From Palsa-504 sp050698755 (GTDB lineage Bacteria > Actinomycetota > Actinomycetes > Streptosporangiales > Streptosporangiaceae): 52,289 bases of DNA. Position 1 is the first letter of the stretch. Every line of letters starts with the position of its first letter. The stretch covers positions 1-52,289 of the forward strand of contig JBOHCK010000005.1 of NCBI GenBank assembly GCA_050698755.1, given 5' to 3'. The notes under the pieces are model-generated. The model had not been told where the DNA came from. It made no database searches and saw nothing but the letters and a program-made list of their open reading frames with translations. A program made the position numbers and the translations under genes. Positions 31,527 through 38,938 of the stretch are shown one piece after another.

Positions 31527-33724
31527 GCGATCCGCCCCGTGCCCCGCCGGGCGAACTCCTGAAGGACGTTTCTGGTCACTGCCGCGACGTTGTTCGCGTA
31601 GCTGTCGTGGGAGAGGCTGGCGGTCCAGGCGATCGAGCCGACGCTGAACACTGACCCGCCGCCGGGCGTCTCGAGGTAGGTCATGTCGGCCCGGACGTGC
31701 TCCGACTGGGAGCCACCGGCCCGCGAGGTCATCTCCTCGACCTCCTCCACCGCGCGCTGATAAGTGTCGTCGTGGGCGCCGCGGGTGGTGGCCAAGACCA
31801 GGGTCCCCGGCGGCGTGCCGAGGTCGTCGTCGGCTCGGTCGATCTCGTCCGCGGCGGCACCCCCGAGCTTGAGGCCGAAGTCGCCGATGACCTCATCCGG
31901 CCCGACACCGGCGAAGACGAACGCGACACGCGGGTCCTCGCTGTCCGGGAGCCGCCGGTACCCGGCCCCTGGCCCGCCGCCCTGCGCCGCGAACCCGACT
32001 CCCACCAGCGCCTGCGGCGCCCGGCCGCGATCGACCCAGTGGCCGCCTGGCTCACCCTTCGTATGATGACCCTCGCCTGGCCGGCCGGTCCAGGTTCTGG
32101 AACCACTGCGACCACGGCGGACCTCCAGCACGTGCGGCGCGTCGTCCGCGACCGTTGTCACCCAGTAGAAGCCGTTGCCGCCCAGATAGGCAAGGTTGCC
32201 GCCGGCGCCGAGATACGCGCCGAGCGCGTCGAGCATCTCCTCGCTCACGTATTCGGGGTGCCCGCCGGTCACGACGCCGGCGTACGGCATCAGCAGGCCC
32301 GCTCCCTCGGCGTGCAGGTCGTCGTCGGTAATGGTGTCGTACTCGATGCCCTCATGCTCCAGCCAGTCCAGCAGGTACAGGTCGCCGCTGAGCTCGCGGC
32401 CGGCGTTGCCTCGCGTCGCGATCCGGTGCCAGGGCCGCTGGTCGACCATGGGCCGGCGCGCTGATACGTGGGCGACGCCAGATCCGTCGCGGTGCTTGCA
32501 GTACAGGGACAGGCCAAGTTCGCGGCGCTCGCCCAGGAACGCGTTCGCCACCTCGTCCTCGGTGCTGCCGGAGACCGCCGTGACCGCGCGGGCCTGGTGG
32601 TAAAAGTTCGCGTAGATCGTGTACGTGAACGTCGGGACGAGAACCGCGAGCGGCGCCGGGCGCGCGCCCGCGGCCGGCCGCACGTAGAACGAGATCACGT
32701 CCTCGCGATCGCCCGCGGTCAGCCGGACGGCGTACATGCCGCTGCGGATGTCATCGGGTACCTGCCAGGCGAACGCGGGCGGCCAGCAGGCGTCGGCCAG
32801 GTCGTCGTCGTGATACCAGACCGCCTGGTACTCGGCCGGGCACACACGCCAGTCCAGGGCCCGGCCGGACCAGTCATGCCCGGTCACGCGCCGGAGCGGA
32901 GAGTTGACGTAGTGGATGCTGGCGAACGCACCGTCGTCACCGGCACCATCCGCGAGGGCCGCCAGCGCGGCCGGGTCGAGAGCCCGCGGGATCAGGCGCG
33001 GCCGGTCGACCTTGCCGTTGTAGCTGCCGTCGACAACCGAGGTCGGGGTGCCGGGATCGAGCGGCCCGGTTCCGAGCGCGGCGATGTGCGCGCAGGTCCC
33101 GAGCGCTTCGGCCGCGACGTCCGCGGAACCGGTGACGATCGCGGCCTCCTGGTCGGCGCGGGCACGCTCCCGGCAGAGCAGGGCCACCTGGCCGTTGGCC
33201 GGACTGGCGCTGGCGGCGACGTAGTACCAGCGGCCGGCCTCGAGCGGACCGGGCCCGCGCAGGAGACCGGTTCCGCCGTCCGCCCACCGGTAGCGCAGCG
33301 CCAGGTACCCGTCACCGTCGAGCCCGAGGCCGAGCGCGCACTGGCCGTGCTGGCCCAGCCACGTCAGGATGCCCTGCCACCGGCTCAGGGCTGGCAGCGT
33401 GGGGCACACCCACGCTGCCAGCGAGCCCTCGCCCGCAGCCGAGGCGCAGACCTGGTCGCAGGTCCCGTACGACCCCGAGACGGTCTGGCGCACCGCGCCC
33501 GGGTACGTCCCGTCCACATCGCTGAGGACTCGTACGTAGCTGAGCGGCGGGCTGCCGTCCGGCCGCGGCCCGCGGCCGGTAATCCTGACGATCTCGGCCT
33601 CGTAGCTGTCCACGTCCGCGCTGACCATGAACTCGAGCCGCTCGCCAGCGCGAACACTCCACCTGCTCGGGTACCCGAGCAGTGGTATCCCCGGGACCTC
33701 GGCGATACCCGGTGCCGCCGTCAC
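31523..33724 (-). CDS. N,N-dimethylformamidase large (beta) subunit-like hydrolase
   Basis: The 733-residue protein resembles the large subunit of N,N-dimethylformamidase, an iron-dependent amidohydrolase. A LamG/concanavalin-like segment (GILTWLGQHGQCALGLGLDG to GRWYYVAASASPANGQVAL) is inserted in the N-terminal half. The C-terminal half has LAVLVPTFTYTIYANFYHQ, YDTITDDDLH, VVTGGHPEYVSEEMLDALGAYL and GNLAYLGGNGFYWVT, typical of this family. Tyr and Glu residues in those motifs are candidates for the iron site, but I cannot align them exactly. No small alpha subunit is seen nearby. The GTG overlaps the binding-protein TGA and its stop overlaps the permease ATG. Confidence 0.75.
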   Translation of the reverse strand: MTAAPGIAEVPGIPLLGYPSRWSVRAGERLEFMVSADVDSYEAEIVRITGRGPRPDGSPPLSYVRVLSDVDGTYPGAVRQTVSGSYGTCDQVCASAAGEGSLAAWVCPTLPALSRWQGILTWLGQHGQCALGLGLDGDGYLALRYRWADGGTGLLRGPGPLEAGRWYYVAASASPANGQVALLCRERARADQEAAIVTGSADVAAEALGTCAHIAALGTGPLDPGTPTSVVDGSYNGKVDRPRLIPRALDPAALAALADGAGDDGAFASIHYVNSPLRRVTGHDWSGRALDWRVCPAEYQAVWYHDDDLADACWPPAFAWQVPDDIRSGMYAVRLTAGDREDVISFYVRPAAGARPAPLAVLVPTFTYTIYANFYHQARAVTAVSGSTEDEVANAFLGERRELGLSLYCKHRDGSGVAHVSARRPMVDQRPWHRIATRGNAGRELSGDLYLLDWLEHEGIEYDTITDDDLHAEGAGLLMPYAGVVTGGHPEYVSEEMLDALGAYLGAGGNLAYLGGNGFYWVTTVADDAPHVLEVRRGRSGSRTWTGRPGEGHHTKGEPGGHWVDRGRAPQALVGVGFAAQGGGPGAGYRRLPDSEDPRVAFVFAGVGPDEVIGDFGLKLGGAAADEIDRADDDLGTPPGTLVLATTRGAHDDTYQRAVEEVEEMTSRAGGSQSEHVRADMTYLETPGGGSVFSVGSIAWTASLSHDSYANNVAAVTRNVLQEFARRGTGRIA

Positions 33725-35589
33725 TTCGTGAAGTACCAGCTTTCAGGGAAGACGGACAGGGTGGTGTTGGCCGGGATCGGGCCCGCGAGATTCTTCTTGA
33801 CCGCGATCACCTCGAAATCGGAGTTCGGCTGCCAGATCATGGGCAGCTGCAGCGAGACGAACTGCTCCCAGGCGTTGTAGCTGGCGATGGTGGCGCTGCC
33901 CGAGGCCGCGGCCGTGTCGAGCTTGTCCTGGGCCGGATCACAGTAGTTCTCGTGATTGTTGTTCCCGCCGCAGTCGGTGTAGCCGGCCTCGACCGGGTAG
34001 CCGTTCGGCGGCGTGTAGACGCCGCCGCCCCAGTCGGCGAGCTGCCAGCTGCAGGCGGACTGGCTCGCCGTGCAGGCGGGAGCCGCGGCGAACACGTTCA
34101 CGTTGTTGACGAGCTTGATGTCGATGCCGACCGTCGCCGCCACGGTCTTGTAGGAGTTCATGGCGATCTCCTGCTGCAGCTGGCCGCTGTAGATCAGCAG
34201 GTTGATGTTGAGCGGGAGGCCAGCCGTGATGCCCGCCCCGCACTGGTTCGGGCCGGTACCCGGGGACGCGCAGGTGGTGACGCCGCCGGGATGGACGGCC
34301 CATCCGTGCGCGGTCAGCAGCGCCTTGGCCTTCGCCGGGTTATAGGGATAGGCGTTCGGCTCGGCGCCCTCCTCTGACGCCGGTCCGTTGACCACCATGC
34401 CGTAGTCCGGCTGGGCGTACCCGCCGAAGACCTTCGAGATCTGCAGCTGCTGGTCCAGCAGGTACTGCAGCGCCTGCCGGATGTAGAGCTGTTTGAACGC
34501 CGGGCCCAGCGTCGGGTTGTTGAAGTTGATGAAGATCGAGTTGAACCCGTACACCTCCCACGGCGCGACGCTGTAACCGAGGTCCTCGATCTCGGGGATC
34601 GTCGTGTAGTCGTTGGCCGGGATGTAGCCCACCGTCAGGTCCCCGGCCCGCAGTGCGTTGTACTCGGCGTCCGCGCTCGTGAAGGGGATCTCGACGAACT
34701 CCGACAGCTTCGGCTTGGCCGGCCCGCTGTAGGACTTGTTCGGTATGAACGTGACCTTGCCGGTCAGCGTGTACCCGCTGAGCTTCCACGGGCCGTCCAC
34801 GGTCTGCCACAGCGGGTTTGTGGCGTAGGTCTTCAGGTCCTTGGCCTGGCTTTCCAGGTAGGACAGCACCGCCTGCGCGCCCGCCGTCGTCTGATCGTAG
34901 TTACCAACCGGGCTGGAGGCGCTGGTCTTGTCCCAGACGTGCTGGGGGATCGGCGTAATCTGCGACAGCTCGTTCCCGGTGAAGAAGTTCGCACCGTACG
35001 AGCCGTTGAGCTTCATGACCATCTCGTACGGGCTGACGATCTTGATCGACGTAACGTTGTCAGGGAACTGCTTGGGCGTGTAATCAGCCCACTGCGTCTT
35101 GTTCGCCTTAAGGATGTTCAGCCAGAACATGATGTCGCGGGTCGTGACCGGCTGGCCGTCCGACCACATCCAGTGCTTGATCGTGAGCGTGACGACGGTG
35201 TTGTTGTCGGAGTACACCGGCGGGTTAGCCAGGCTGGTGCTGTAGTTCACGGTCGGGTTCTGGCCGTTTCCCTGGTTGAACAGCGGCGGCCACATCAGGC
35301 TCTCGAACCAGCCCTGCTCCTGGATGGTGAAGAACTCGCCGGAGTAGAACGGCAGGATCCACGTGGGGGAGTAGTCGGGGGACTCCGCGAAGGTCACGAC
35401 CCCGCCGCTGGTCGGCGCCGACGATTGAGTCCCCGACCCGGATGGGCTGCTGCTGCTGGTGCTGCTGCTGCCTGAGCACGAGGCCAGGGCCAGCATGGCG
35501 CTGACGCCGATAGCCGCCACGCCGCTGCGGATCCAGCGAGGGCGGAACCGGTGCGTGCTGCGCGGGAGTGAACCATTCAGATTCGTCAT
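33721..35589 (-). CDS. ABC transporter substrate-binding lipoprotein (family 5, peptide/nickel type)
   Basis: The 622-residue protein has a signal sequence after a basic N-terminus and a lipobox LALASC with the acylated Cys38, then a Ser-rich linker. The mature part follows SBP_bac_5 order: VTLTIKHWMWSDGQPVTTRD early, then YIRQALQYLLDQQLQISKVF in the middle and a C-terminal WYFTK. These proteins capture peptides, sugars or other solutes outside the membrane for the Dpp-type permeases. It heads a five-gene minus-strand operon with a strong promoter and a TGTCGACAA operator upstream. Confidence 0.93.
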   Translation of the reverse strand: MTNLNGSLPRSTHRFRPRWIRSGVAAIGVSAMLALASCSGSSSTSSSSPSGSGTQSSAPTSGGVVTFAESPDYSPTWILPFYSGEFFTIQEQGWFESLMWPPLFNQGNGQNPTVNYSTSLANPPVYSDNNTVVTLTIKHWMWSDGQPVTTRDIMFWLNILKANKTQWADYTPKQFPDNVTSIKIVSPYEMVMKLNGSYGANFFTGNELSQITPIPQHVWDKTSASSPVGNYDQTTAGAQAVLSYLESQAKDLKTYATNPLWQTVDGPWKLSGYTLTGKVTFIPNKSYSGPAKPKLSEFVEIPFTSADAEYNALRAGDLTVGYIPANDYTTIPEIEDLGYSVAPWEVYGFNSIFINFNNPTLGPAFKQLYIRQALQYLLDQQLQISKVFGGYAQPDYGMVVNGPASEEGAEPNAYPYNPAKAKALLTAHGWAVHPGGVTTCASPGTGPNQCGAGITAGLPLNINLLIYSGQLQQEIAMNSYKTVAATVGIDIKLVNNVNVFAAAPACTASQSACSWQLADWGGGVYTPPNGYPVEAGYTDCGGNNNHENYCDPAQDKLDTAAASGSATIASYNAWEQFVSLQLPMIWQPNSDFEVIAVKKNLAGPIPANTTLSVFPESWYFTK

Positions 35590-35689
35590 CGCTCTGTCCG
35601 TCCTCTCGCCACGGGCTCAGCCGCGCCAGAACGGGCCAGGACCTCCCGACCTGGCCTGGCCGTGGGCCAGCGGGCTGCCTAAGGTCGAA

Positions 35690-35742
35690 TGTCGACAACC
35701 GACCGTTGCCCCATTACAGCCCCGTGGCTCTGTCGCTGTCAA
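35690..35742 (-). promoter_or_regulatory. Promoter and candidate GntR operator of the importer operon
   Basis: On the minus strand, TTGACA (complement of 35737-35742) and TGTAAT (complement of 35713-35718) are 18 bp apart, predicting a start near 35706. The operator TGTCGACAA (35690-35698) lies just downstream of that start, about 100 bp before the binding-protein ATG. Its reverse complement equals the site at 21789, and its position mirrors the operator at 21896. Confidence 0.6.
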
Positions 35743-35996
35743 GGGATGTCGCGGTAACCGATGCGTAACTTCAGGCCAGGTAAAGGGCATCTTTACGGCC
35801 TACCCTCAAGCCCGTAAGCGCCAGGCGAGGGCAGGGCGGCGGGACCCACGCCGCGGGCTGGGTGGCGTCCGGTTTGACCGTTTCCGTAGTTGACGACCGC
35901 GCCCCAGGCGCGGCTGGAGCAGGCGGGTCAGCGACCGCGCGGACGCTTTCGGAGTTGTCCCAGATCAGCAGCGCGGTGGCCGCAGGTAAGTGATGG
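35743..35996. other. Intergenic stretch with no supported gene
   Basis: Between the importer promoter and the stop of the sigma-factor gene there are only short, low-quality frames. I see no RNA gene or convincing terminator. The plus strand has GC-rich runs of repeats such as CCGTAAGCGCCAGGCGAGGG, but no clear symmetry. Confidence 0.35.
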
Positions 35997-37229
35997 CTAT
36001 CTGTCGCCGTGTGGCAGATGCTCCAGGCCGTCTCGCGCTTGGGTCAGGAAGTCGCGCTCGGCCGCGTTCTGGGTGCGGTCGATAGCGGCCTGGTAGGCGA
36101 GCGCGGCCTCGGCCGGGCGGCCCAGCCGGCGGAGCAGGTCGGCGCGGATCGCGTGGAACAGGTAGTAGCCGTCCAGGTCCAGGTCGGCCACGGTGGCCAG
36201 CGCCGCGGCCGGGCCTTCGACCTCGGCGACGGCCACGGCGCGGTTGAGCGTGACGACCGGGCCGGGCGCGAACGCCAGGTGCTGGTCGTACAGGGCCAGG
36301 ATCTGACCCCAGTCGGTAGCGGCCGCCTGCGCCGCGTCGCTGTGCACCGCGCTGACCGCGGCCTGGATCTGGTACGGACCGGGCTGACCGCGCCGCAGGC
36401 AGCGCCGCACGAGGTCCTGCCCCTCGGCGATCAGCGCGCGGTCCCAGCGGGAGCGGTCCTGGTCGGCCAGCCGCACCAGGGCCCCGTCCGGGCCGGTCCG
36501 CGCCGCACGGCGGGACTCGGTGAGCAGCATCAGCGCGAGCAGCCCGGTCGCCTCGGGCTCATCCGGCATCAGCTGCGTCAGCAGCCGCCCGAGCCTGGTC
36601 GCCTCGGCGCACAGGTCGGCGCGGGCCAGCTGGTCGCCGGAACTGGCCGTATATCCCTCGTTGAAGATCAGGTAGACGACCGCGAGCACCGCGGCGAGAC
36701 GCCCGGGCAGGTCAGCTTCCGCCGGAATGCGGTAGGGGATCCGGGCGTCGCGGATCTTGCCCTTGGCCCGGACCAGCCGCTGGGCCATGGTCGGCTCGGG
36801 CACCAGGAACGCGTGCGCGATCTCGGCCGTAGTCAGCCCGCCGAGCAGCCGGAGCGTCAGCGCCACCTGGGCGCTGGTGGCCAGCGCCGGGTGGCAGCAG
36901 GTGAAGATGAGCCGCAGCCGGTCATCGTGCACCGGGCCCTCCTGCTCGGGCTCGTCCTGGACATGGAGCAGCGCCGCCTGGGCCTGCTTGCCCGCGCGGG
37001 CCGCCTCGCGGCGCAGGCGGTCGATGGCCCGGTTGCGCGCGGTGGTGATGATCCATCCGGCCGGGCTCGGCGGCAGGCCCGCGGCCGGCCACCGCTTAGC
37101 CGCCTCCGCGAACGCGTCCTGTACCGCATCCTCGGCGGTGTCGATGTCGCCGAAGACACGGGTCAGGACGGCCACCGCGCGGCCGTACTCCTCGCGGAAG
37201 ACCCGTTCGACGTCGGCGGGCGCGGGCAC
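35997..37229 (-). CDS. ECF42-like sigma factor with C-terminal helical extension
   Basis: Sigma-2 (FREEYGRAVAVLTRVFGDIDTAEDAVQDAF) and sigma-4 (LGGLTTAEIAHAFLVPEPTMAQRLVRAKGKI) domains are visible. A ~200-residue helical, TPR-like C-terminal region (AVLAVVYLIFNEGYTASSGD onward) follows; this is the ECF42-type architecture (410 residues). ECF42 factors are typically encoded beside a DGPF/YciI protein, as here, and are thought to be controlled through their C-terminal extension rather than an anti-sigma factor. The GTG lies 3 nt from the YciI stop. Confidence 0.9.
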   Translation of the reverse strand: MPAPADVERVFREEYGRAVAVLTRVFGDIDTAEDAVQDAFAEAAKRWPAAGLPPSPAGWIITTARNRAIDRLRREAARAGKQAQAALLHVQDEPEQEGPVHDDRLRLIFTCCHPALATSAQVALTLRLLGGLTTAEIAHAFLVPEPTMAQRLVRAKGKIRDARIPYRIPAEADLPGRLAAVLAVVYLIFNEGYTASSGDQLARADLCAEATRLGRLLTQLMPDEPEATGLLALMLLTESRRAARTGPDGALVRLADQDRSRWDRALIAEGQDLVRRCLRRGQPGPYQIQAAVSAVHSDAAQAAATDWGQILALYDQHLAFAPGPVVTLNRAVAVAEVEGPAAALATVADLDLDGYYLFHAIRADLLRRLGRPAEAALAYQAAIDRTQNAAERDFLTQARDGLEHLPHGDR

Positions 37230-37232
37230 TCC

Positions 37233-37592
37233 TCAGGCCTGCGCCTCGGAGTCCTCCCGCATCGGGCGCACCTCGACCGGGGCGGTGCACGCTCGCGTGG
37301 CCTTGCGGCCCCACTCCAGCGCCGAGTCGAGGTCGGGGGCCTTGATCACCCAGAAGCCGCCGATGTGCTCCTTGCCCTCGGCGAAGGGCCCGTCGGTGAC
37401 GAGCACATCGCCGCCATGGACCTGCAGCACGGTCGCCGTGGTCGACGGGTGCAGCCCGCCCGCGAAGACCCAGGCGCCGGCCGCCCGCAGCTCCTCGTTC
37501 AGCGCGCTGACGTCGCGGTAGATCTTCTCCATAACCTCAGGGCCCGGGATGGGCTCGTCGGGGTGGTAGATGCTGAGCAGGTACTGCTTCAT
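37233..37592 (-). CDS. YciI-family protein (DGPF domain)
   Basis: The 119-residue protein carries the DGPF-family hallmark VTDGPFAEGKEHIGGFWVI and starts MKQYLLSIYHPDEPIPG after an excellent AGGAGGAAGA ribosome-binding site. These dimeric ferredoxin-fold proteins are routinely co-transcribed with ECF42-type sigma factors. They may bind a signal or carry out a small catalytic step. The frame is open to 37676, but only the ATG at 37592 has a ribosome-binding site. Confidence 0.9.
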   Translation of the reverse strand: MKQYLLSIYHPDEPIPGPEVMEKIYRDVSALNEELRAAGAWVFAGGLHPSTTATVLQVHGGDVLVTDGPFAEGKEHIGGFWVIKAPDLDSALEWGRKATRACTAPVEVRPMREDSEAQA

Positions 37593-37747
37593 GTTCTTCC
37601 TCCTCCTCGGGCCGGACGCTCGCGCTAGTGCCAGCGTCTCACCACCTACACGACGTCCCGGGGCGGGAATCGACACGCCGACCAGAAAATCTTGGCCAGT
37701 CGCTCAGTCAATAACCGGTCCCGCACCACCGCTCGTTCGGGTCAAGG

Positions 37748-37775
37748 GGTCTAGATTTTGATATGGTCTAGACCT
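37748..37775. promoter_or_regulatory. DasR-like (dre) operator upstream of gap
   Basis: TGGTCTAGACC (37764-37774) matches the core of the DasR-responsive element, whose consensus I recall as ACTGGTCTAGACCACT; the next base is T instead of A. A second half-related GGTCTAGA lies at 37748-37755 and pairs with TCTAGACC (37767-37774) across 11 bp. It is 150 bp upstream of gap, suggesting GntR/HutC-type control by amino-sugar signals. No dasR gene is in this window. Confidence 0.5.
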
Positions 37776-37785
37776 TCGGAGTCTG

Positions 37786-37865
37786 CGCCTGCCCCGAGGG
37801 GGTCTGGGGGAAAGGCTTCCCCCACGGGAGCGGGGGTTCCGGGGGGTCGTCCCCCCGGGCTAGCA
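37786..37865. repeat. Dispersed GC-rich element, copy 3 (upstream of gap, inverted)
   Basis: Read on the minus strand it begins GTGCTAGCCCGGGGGGACGA and continues with CCCCCCGGAACCCCCGCTCC, GGGGGAAGCCTTTCCCCCAG and ACCCCCTCGGGGC. It matches copy 1 at its start and copy 2 over the GGGGAAGCCTTTCCCCC section. It occupies the 5' leader region of gap and could affect its transcription. Confidence 0.75.
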
Positions 37866-37924
37866 CGTCCGATAGTCTCGGAGCGGCTGCCCGGTCACCG
37901 GGATCAACGAGGAGATTGTGTGCT

Positions 37925-38938
37925 GTGACTATTCGCGTGGGAATCAATGGGTTCGGCCGGATCGGCCGTAACTTCTGGCGCGCGGTCAACGCGGGGGAGG
38001 GTGACCGCGGCATCGAGATCGTCGCCGCGAACGACCTGGGCGACGTGGCCACGATGGCGCACCTGCTCAAGTACGACAGCGTCATCGGCACCCTGCCCCA
38101 CGACGTGTCGGTGTCCGGCGACACCATCCAGGTCGGCGCCAAGTCGATCAAGATCCTGGCCGAGCGCGACCCGGCCAAGCTCCCGTGGGGCGACCTCGGC
38201 GTGGACGTGGTCATCGAGTCCACCGGCCTGTTCACCACGGGCCCCGCGGCGCGGGCGCACATCGAGGCCGGCGCGAAGAAGGTCATCATCTCGGCGCCGG
38301 CCAAGGAAGAAGACATCACGATCGTGATGGGGGTCAACGACGAGAAGTACGACCCCGCGGCCCACACGATCATCTCTAACGCCTCTTGCACCACGAACTG
38401 CGTGGCGCCGATGGCCAAGGTGCTGCTCGATAACTTCGGCATCGTCAAGGGCCTGATGACGACGGTGCACGCCTACACCCAGGACCAGAACCTCCAGGAC
38501 GGCCCGCACAAGGACCTGCGCCGCGCCCGTGCCGCCGCGATCAACATCGTGCCGACCTCCACCGGCGCCGCGAAGGCGACGAGCCTGGTGATCCCCGAAC
38601 TCAAGGGCAAGCTCGACGGCTACTCGCTGCGCGTCCCCGTCCCGGATGGCTCGATCACGGACCTGGTCGTGGAGCTGGGCCGCGATGTCACCAAGGACGA
38701 GGTCAACGCCGCGTTCAAGGCCGCTGCCGAGGGATCGCTCAAGGGCATCCTCTACTACACCGAGGACCCGATCGTCTCGTCCGACATCGTCGGCTCGCCG
38801 GCGTCCTGCACGTTCGACGCGTCGATCACGATGGCGTACGGAAACCAGGTCAAGGTCTTCGGCTGGTACGACAACGAGTGGGGCTACTCGAGCCGGCTCG
38901 CCGACCTGACCGTCCTGGTGGGGTCGCGGCTGCGGTAA
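37925..38938 (+). CDS. gap: Type I glyceraldehyde-3-phosphate dehydrogenase
   Basis: GAPDH converts glyceraldehyde 3-phosphate to 1,3-bisphosphoglycerate with NAD. The N-terminal GINGFGRIGRN, catalytic ISNASCTTNC (Cys near residue 155), and C-terminal WYDNEWGYSSRLADL are all present and length is normal (337). The GTG at 37925 follows GAGGAG by 10 nt; an in-frame TTG at 37916 is less likely. Its TAA overlaps the pgk ATG, starting the gap-pgk-tpiA operon. Confidence 0.97.
   Translation: MTIRVGINGFGRIGRNFWRAVNAGEGDRGIEIVAANDLGDVATMAHLLKYDSVIGTLPHDVSVSGDTIQVGAKSIKILAERDPAKLPWGDLGVDVVIESTGLFTTGPAARAHIEAGAKKVIISAPAKEEDITIVMGVNDEKYDPAAHTIISNASCTTNCVAPMAKVLLDNFGIVKGLMTTVHAYTQDQNLQDGPHKDLRRARAAAINIVPTSTGAAKATSLVIPELKGKLDGYSLRVPVPDGSITDLVVELGRDVTKDEVNAAFKAAAEGSLKGILYYTEDPIVSSDIVGSPASCTFDASITMAYGNQVKVFGWYDNEWGYSSRLADLTVLVGSRLR

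Noticed and set aside
32468..33880. 470-codon plus-strand frame
   Set aside because: Antisense to the DMFase-like gene, which has motif support and coupled neighbours.
35743..35996. Short GC-rich plus frames between importer promoter and sigma-factor gene
   Set aside because: Arg/Pro-rich, no start signals, no family resemblance.
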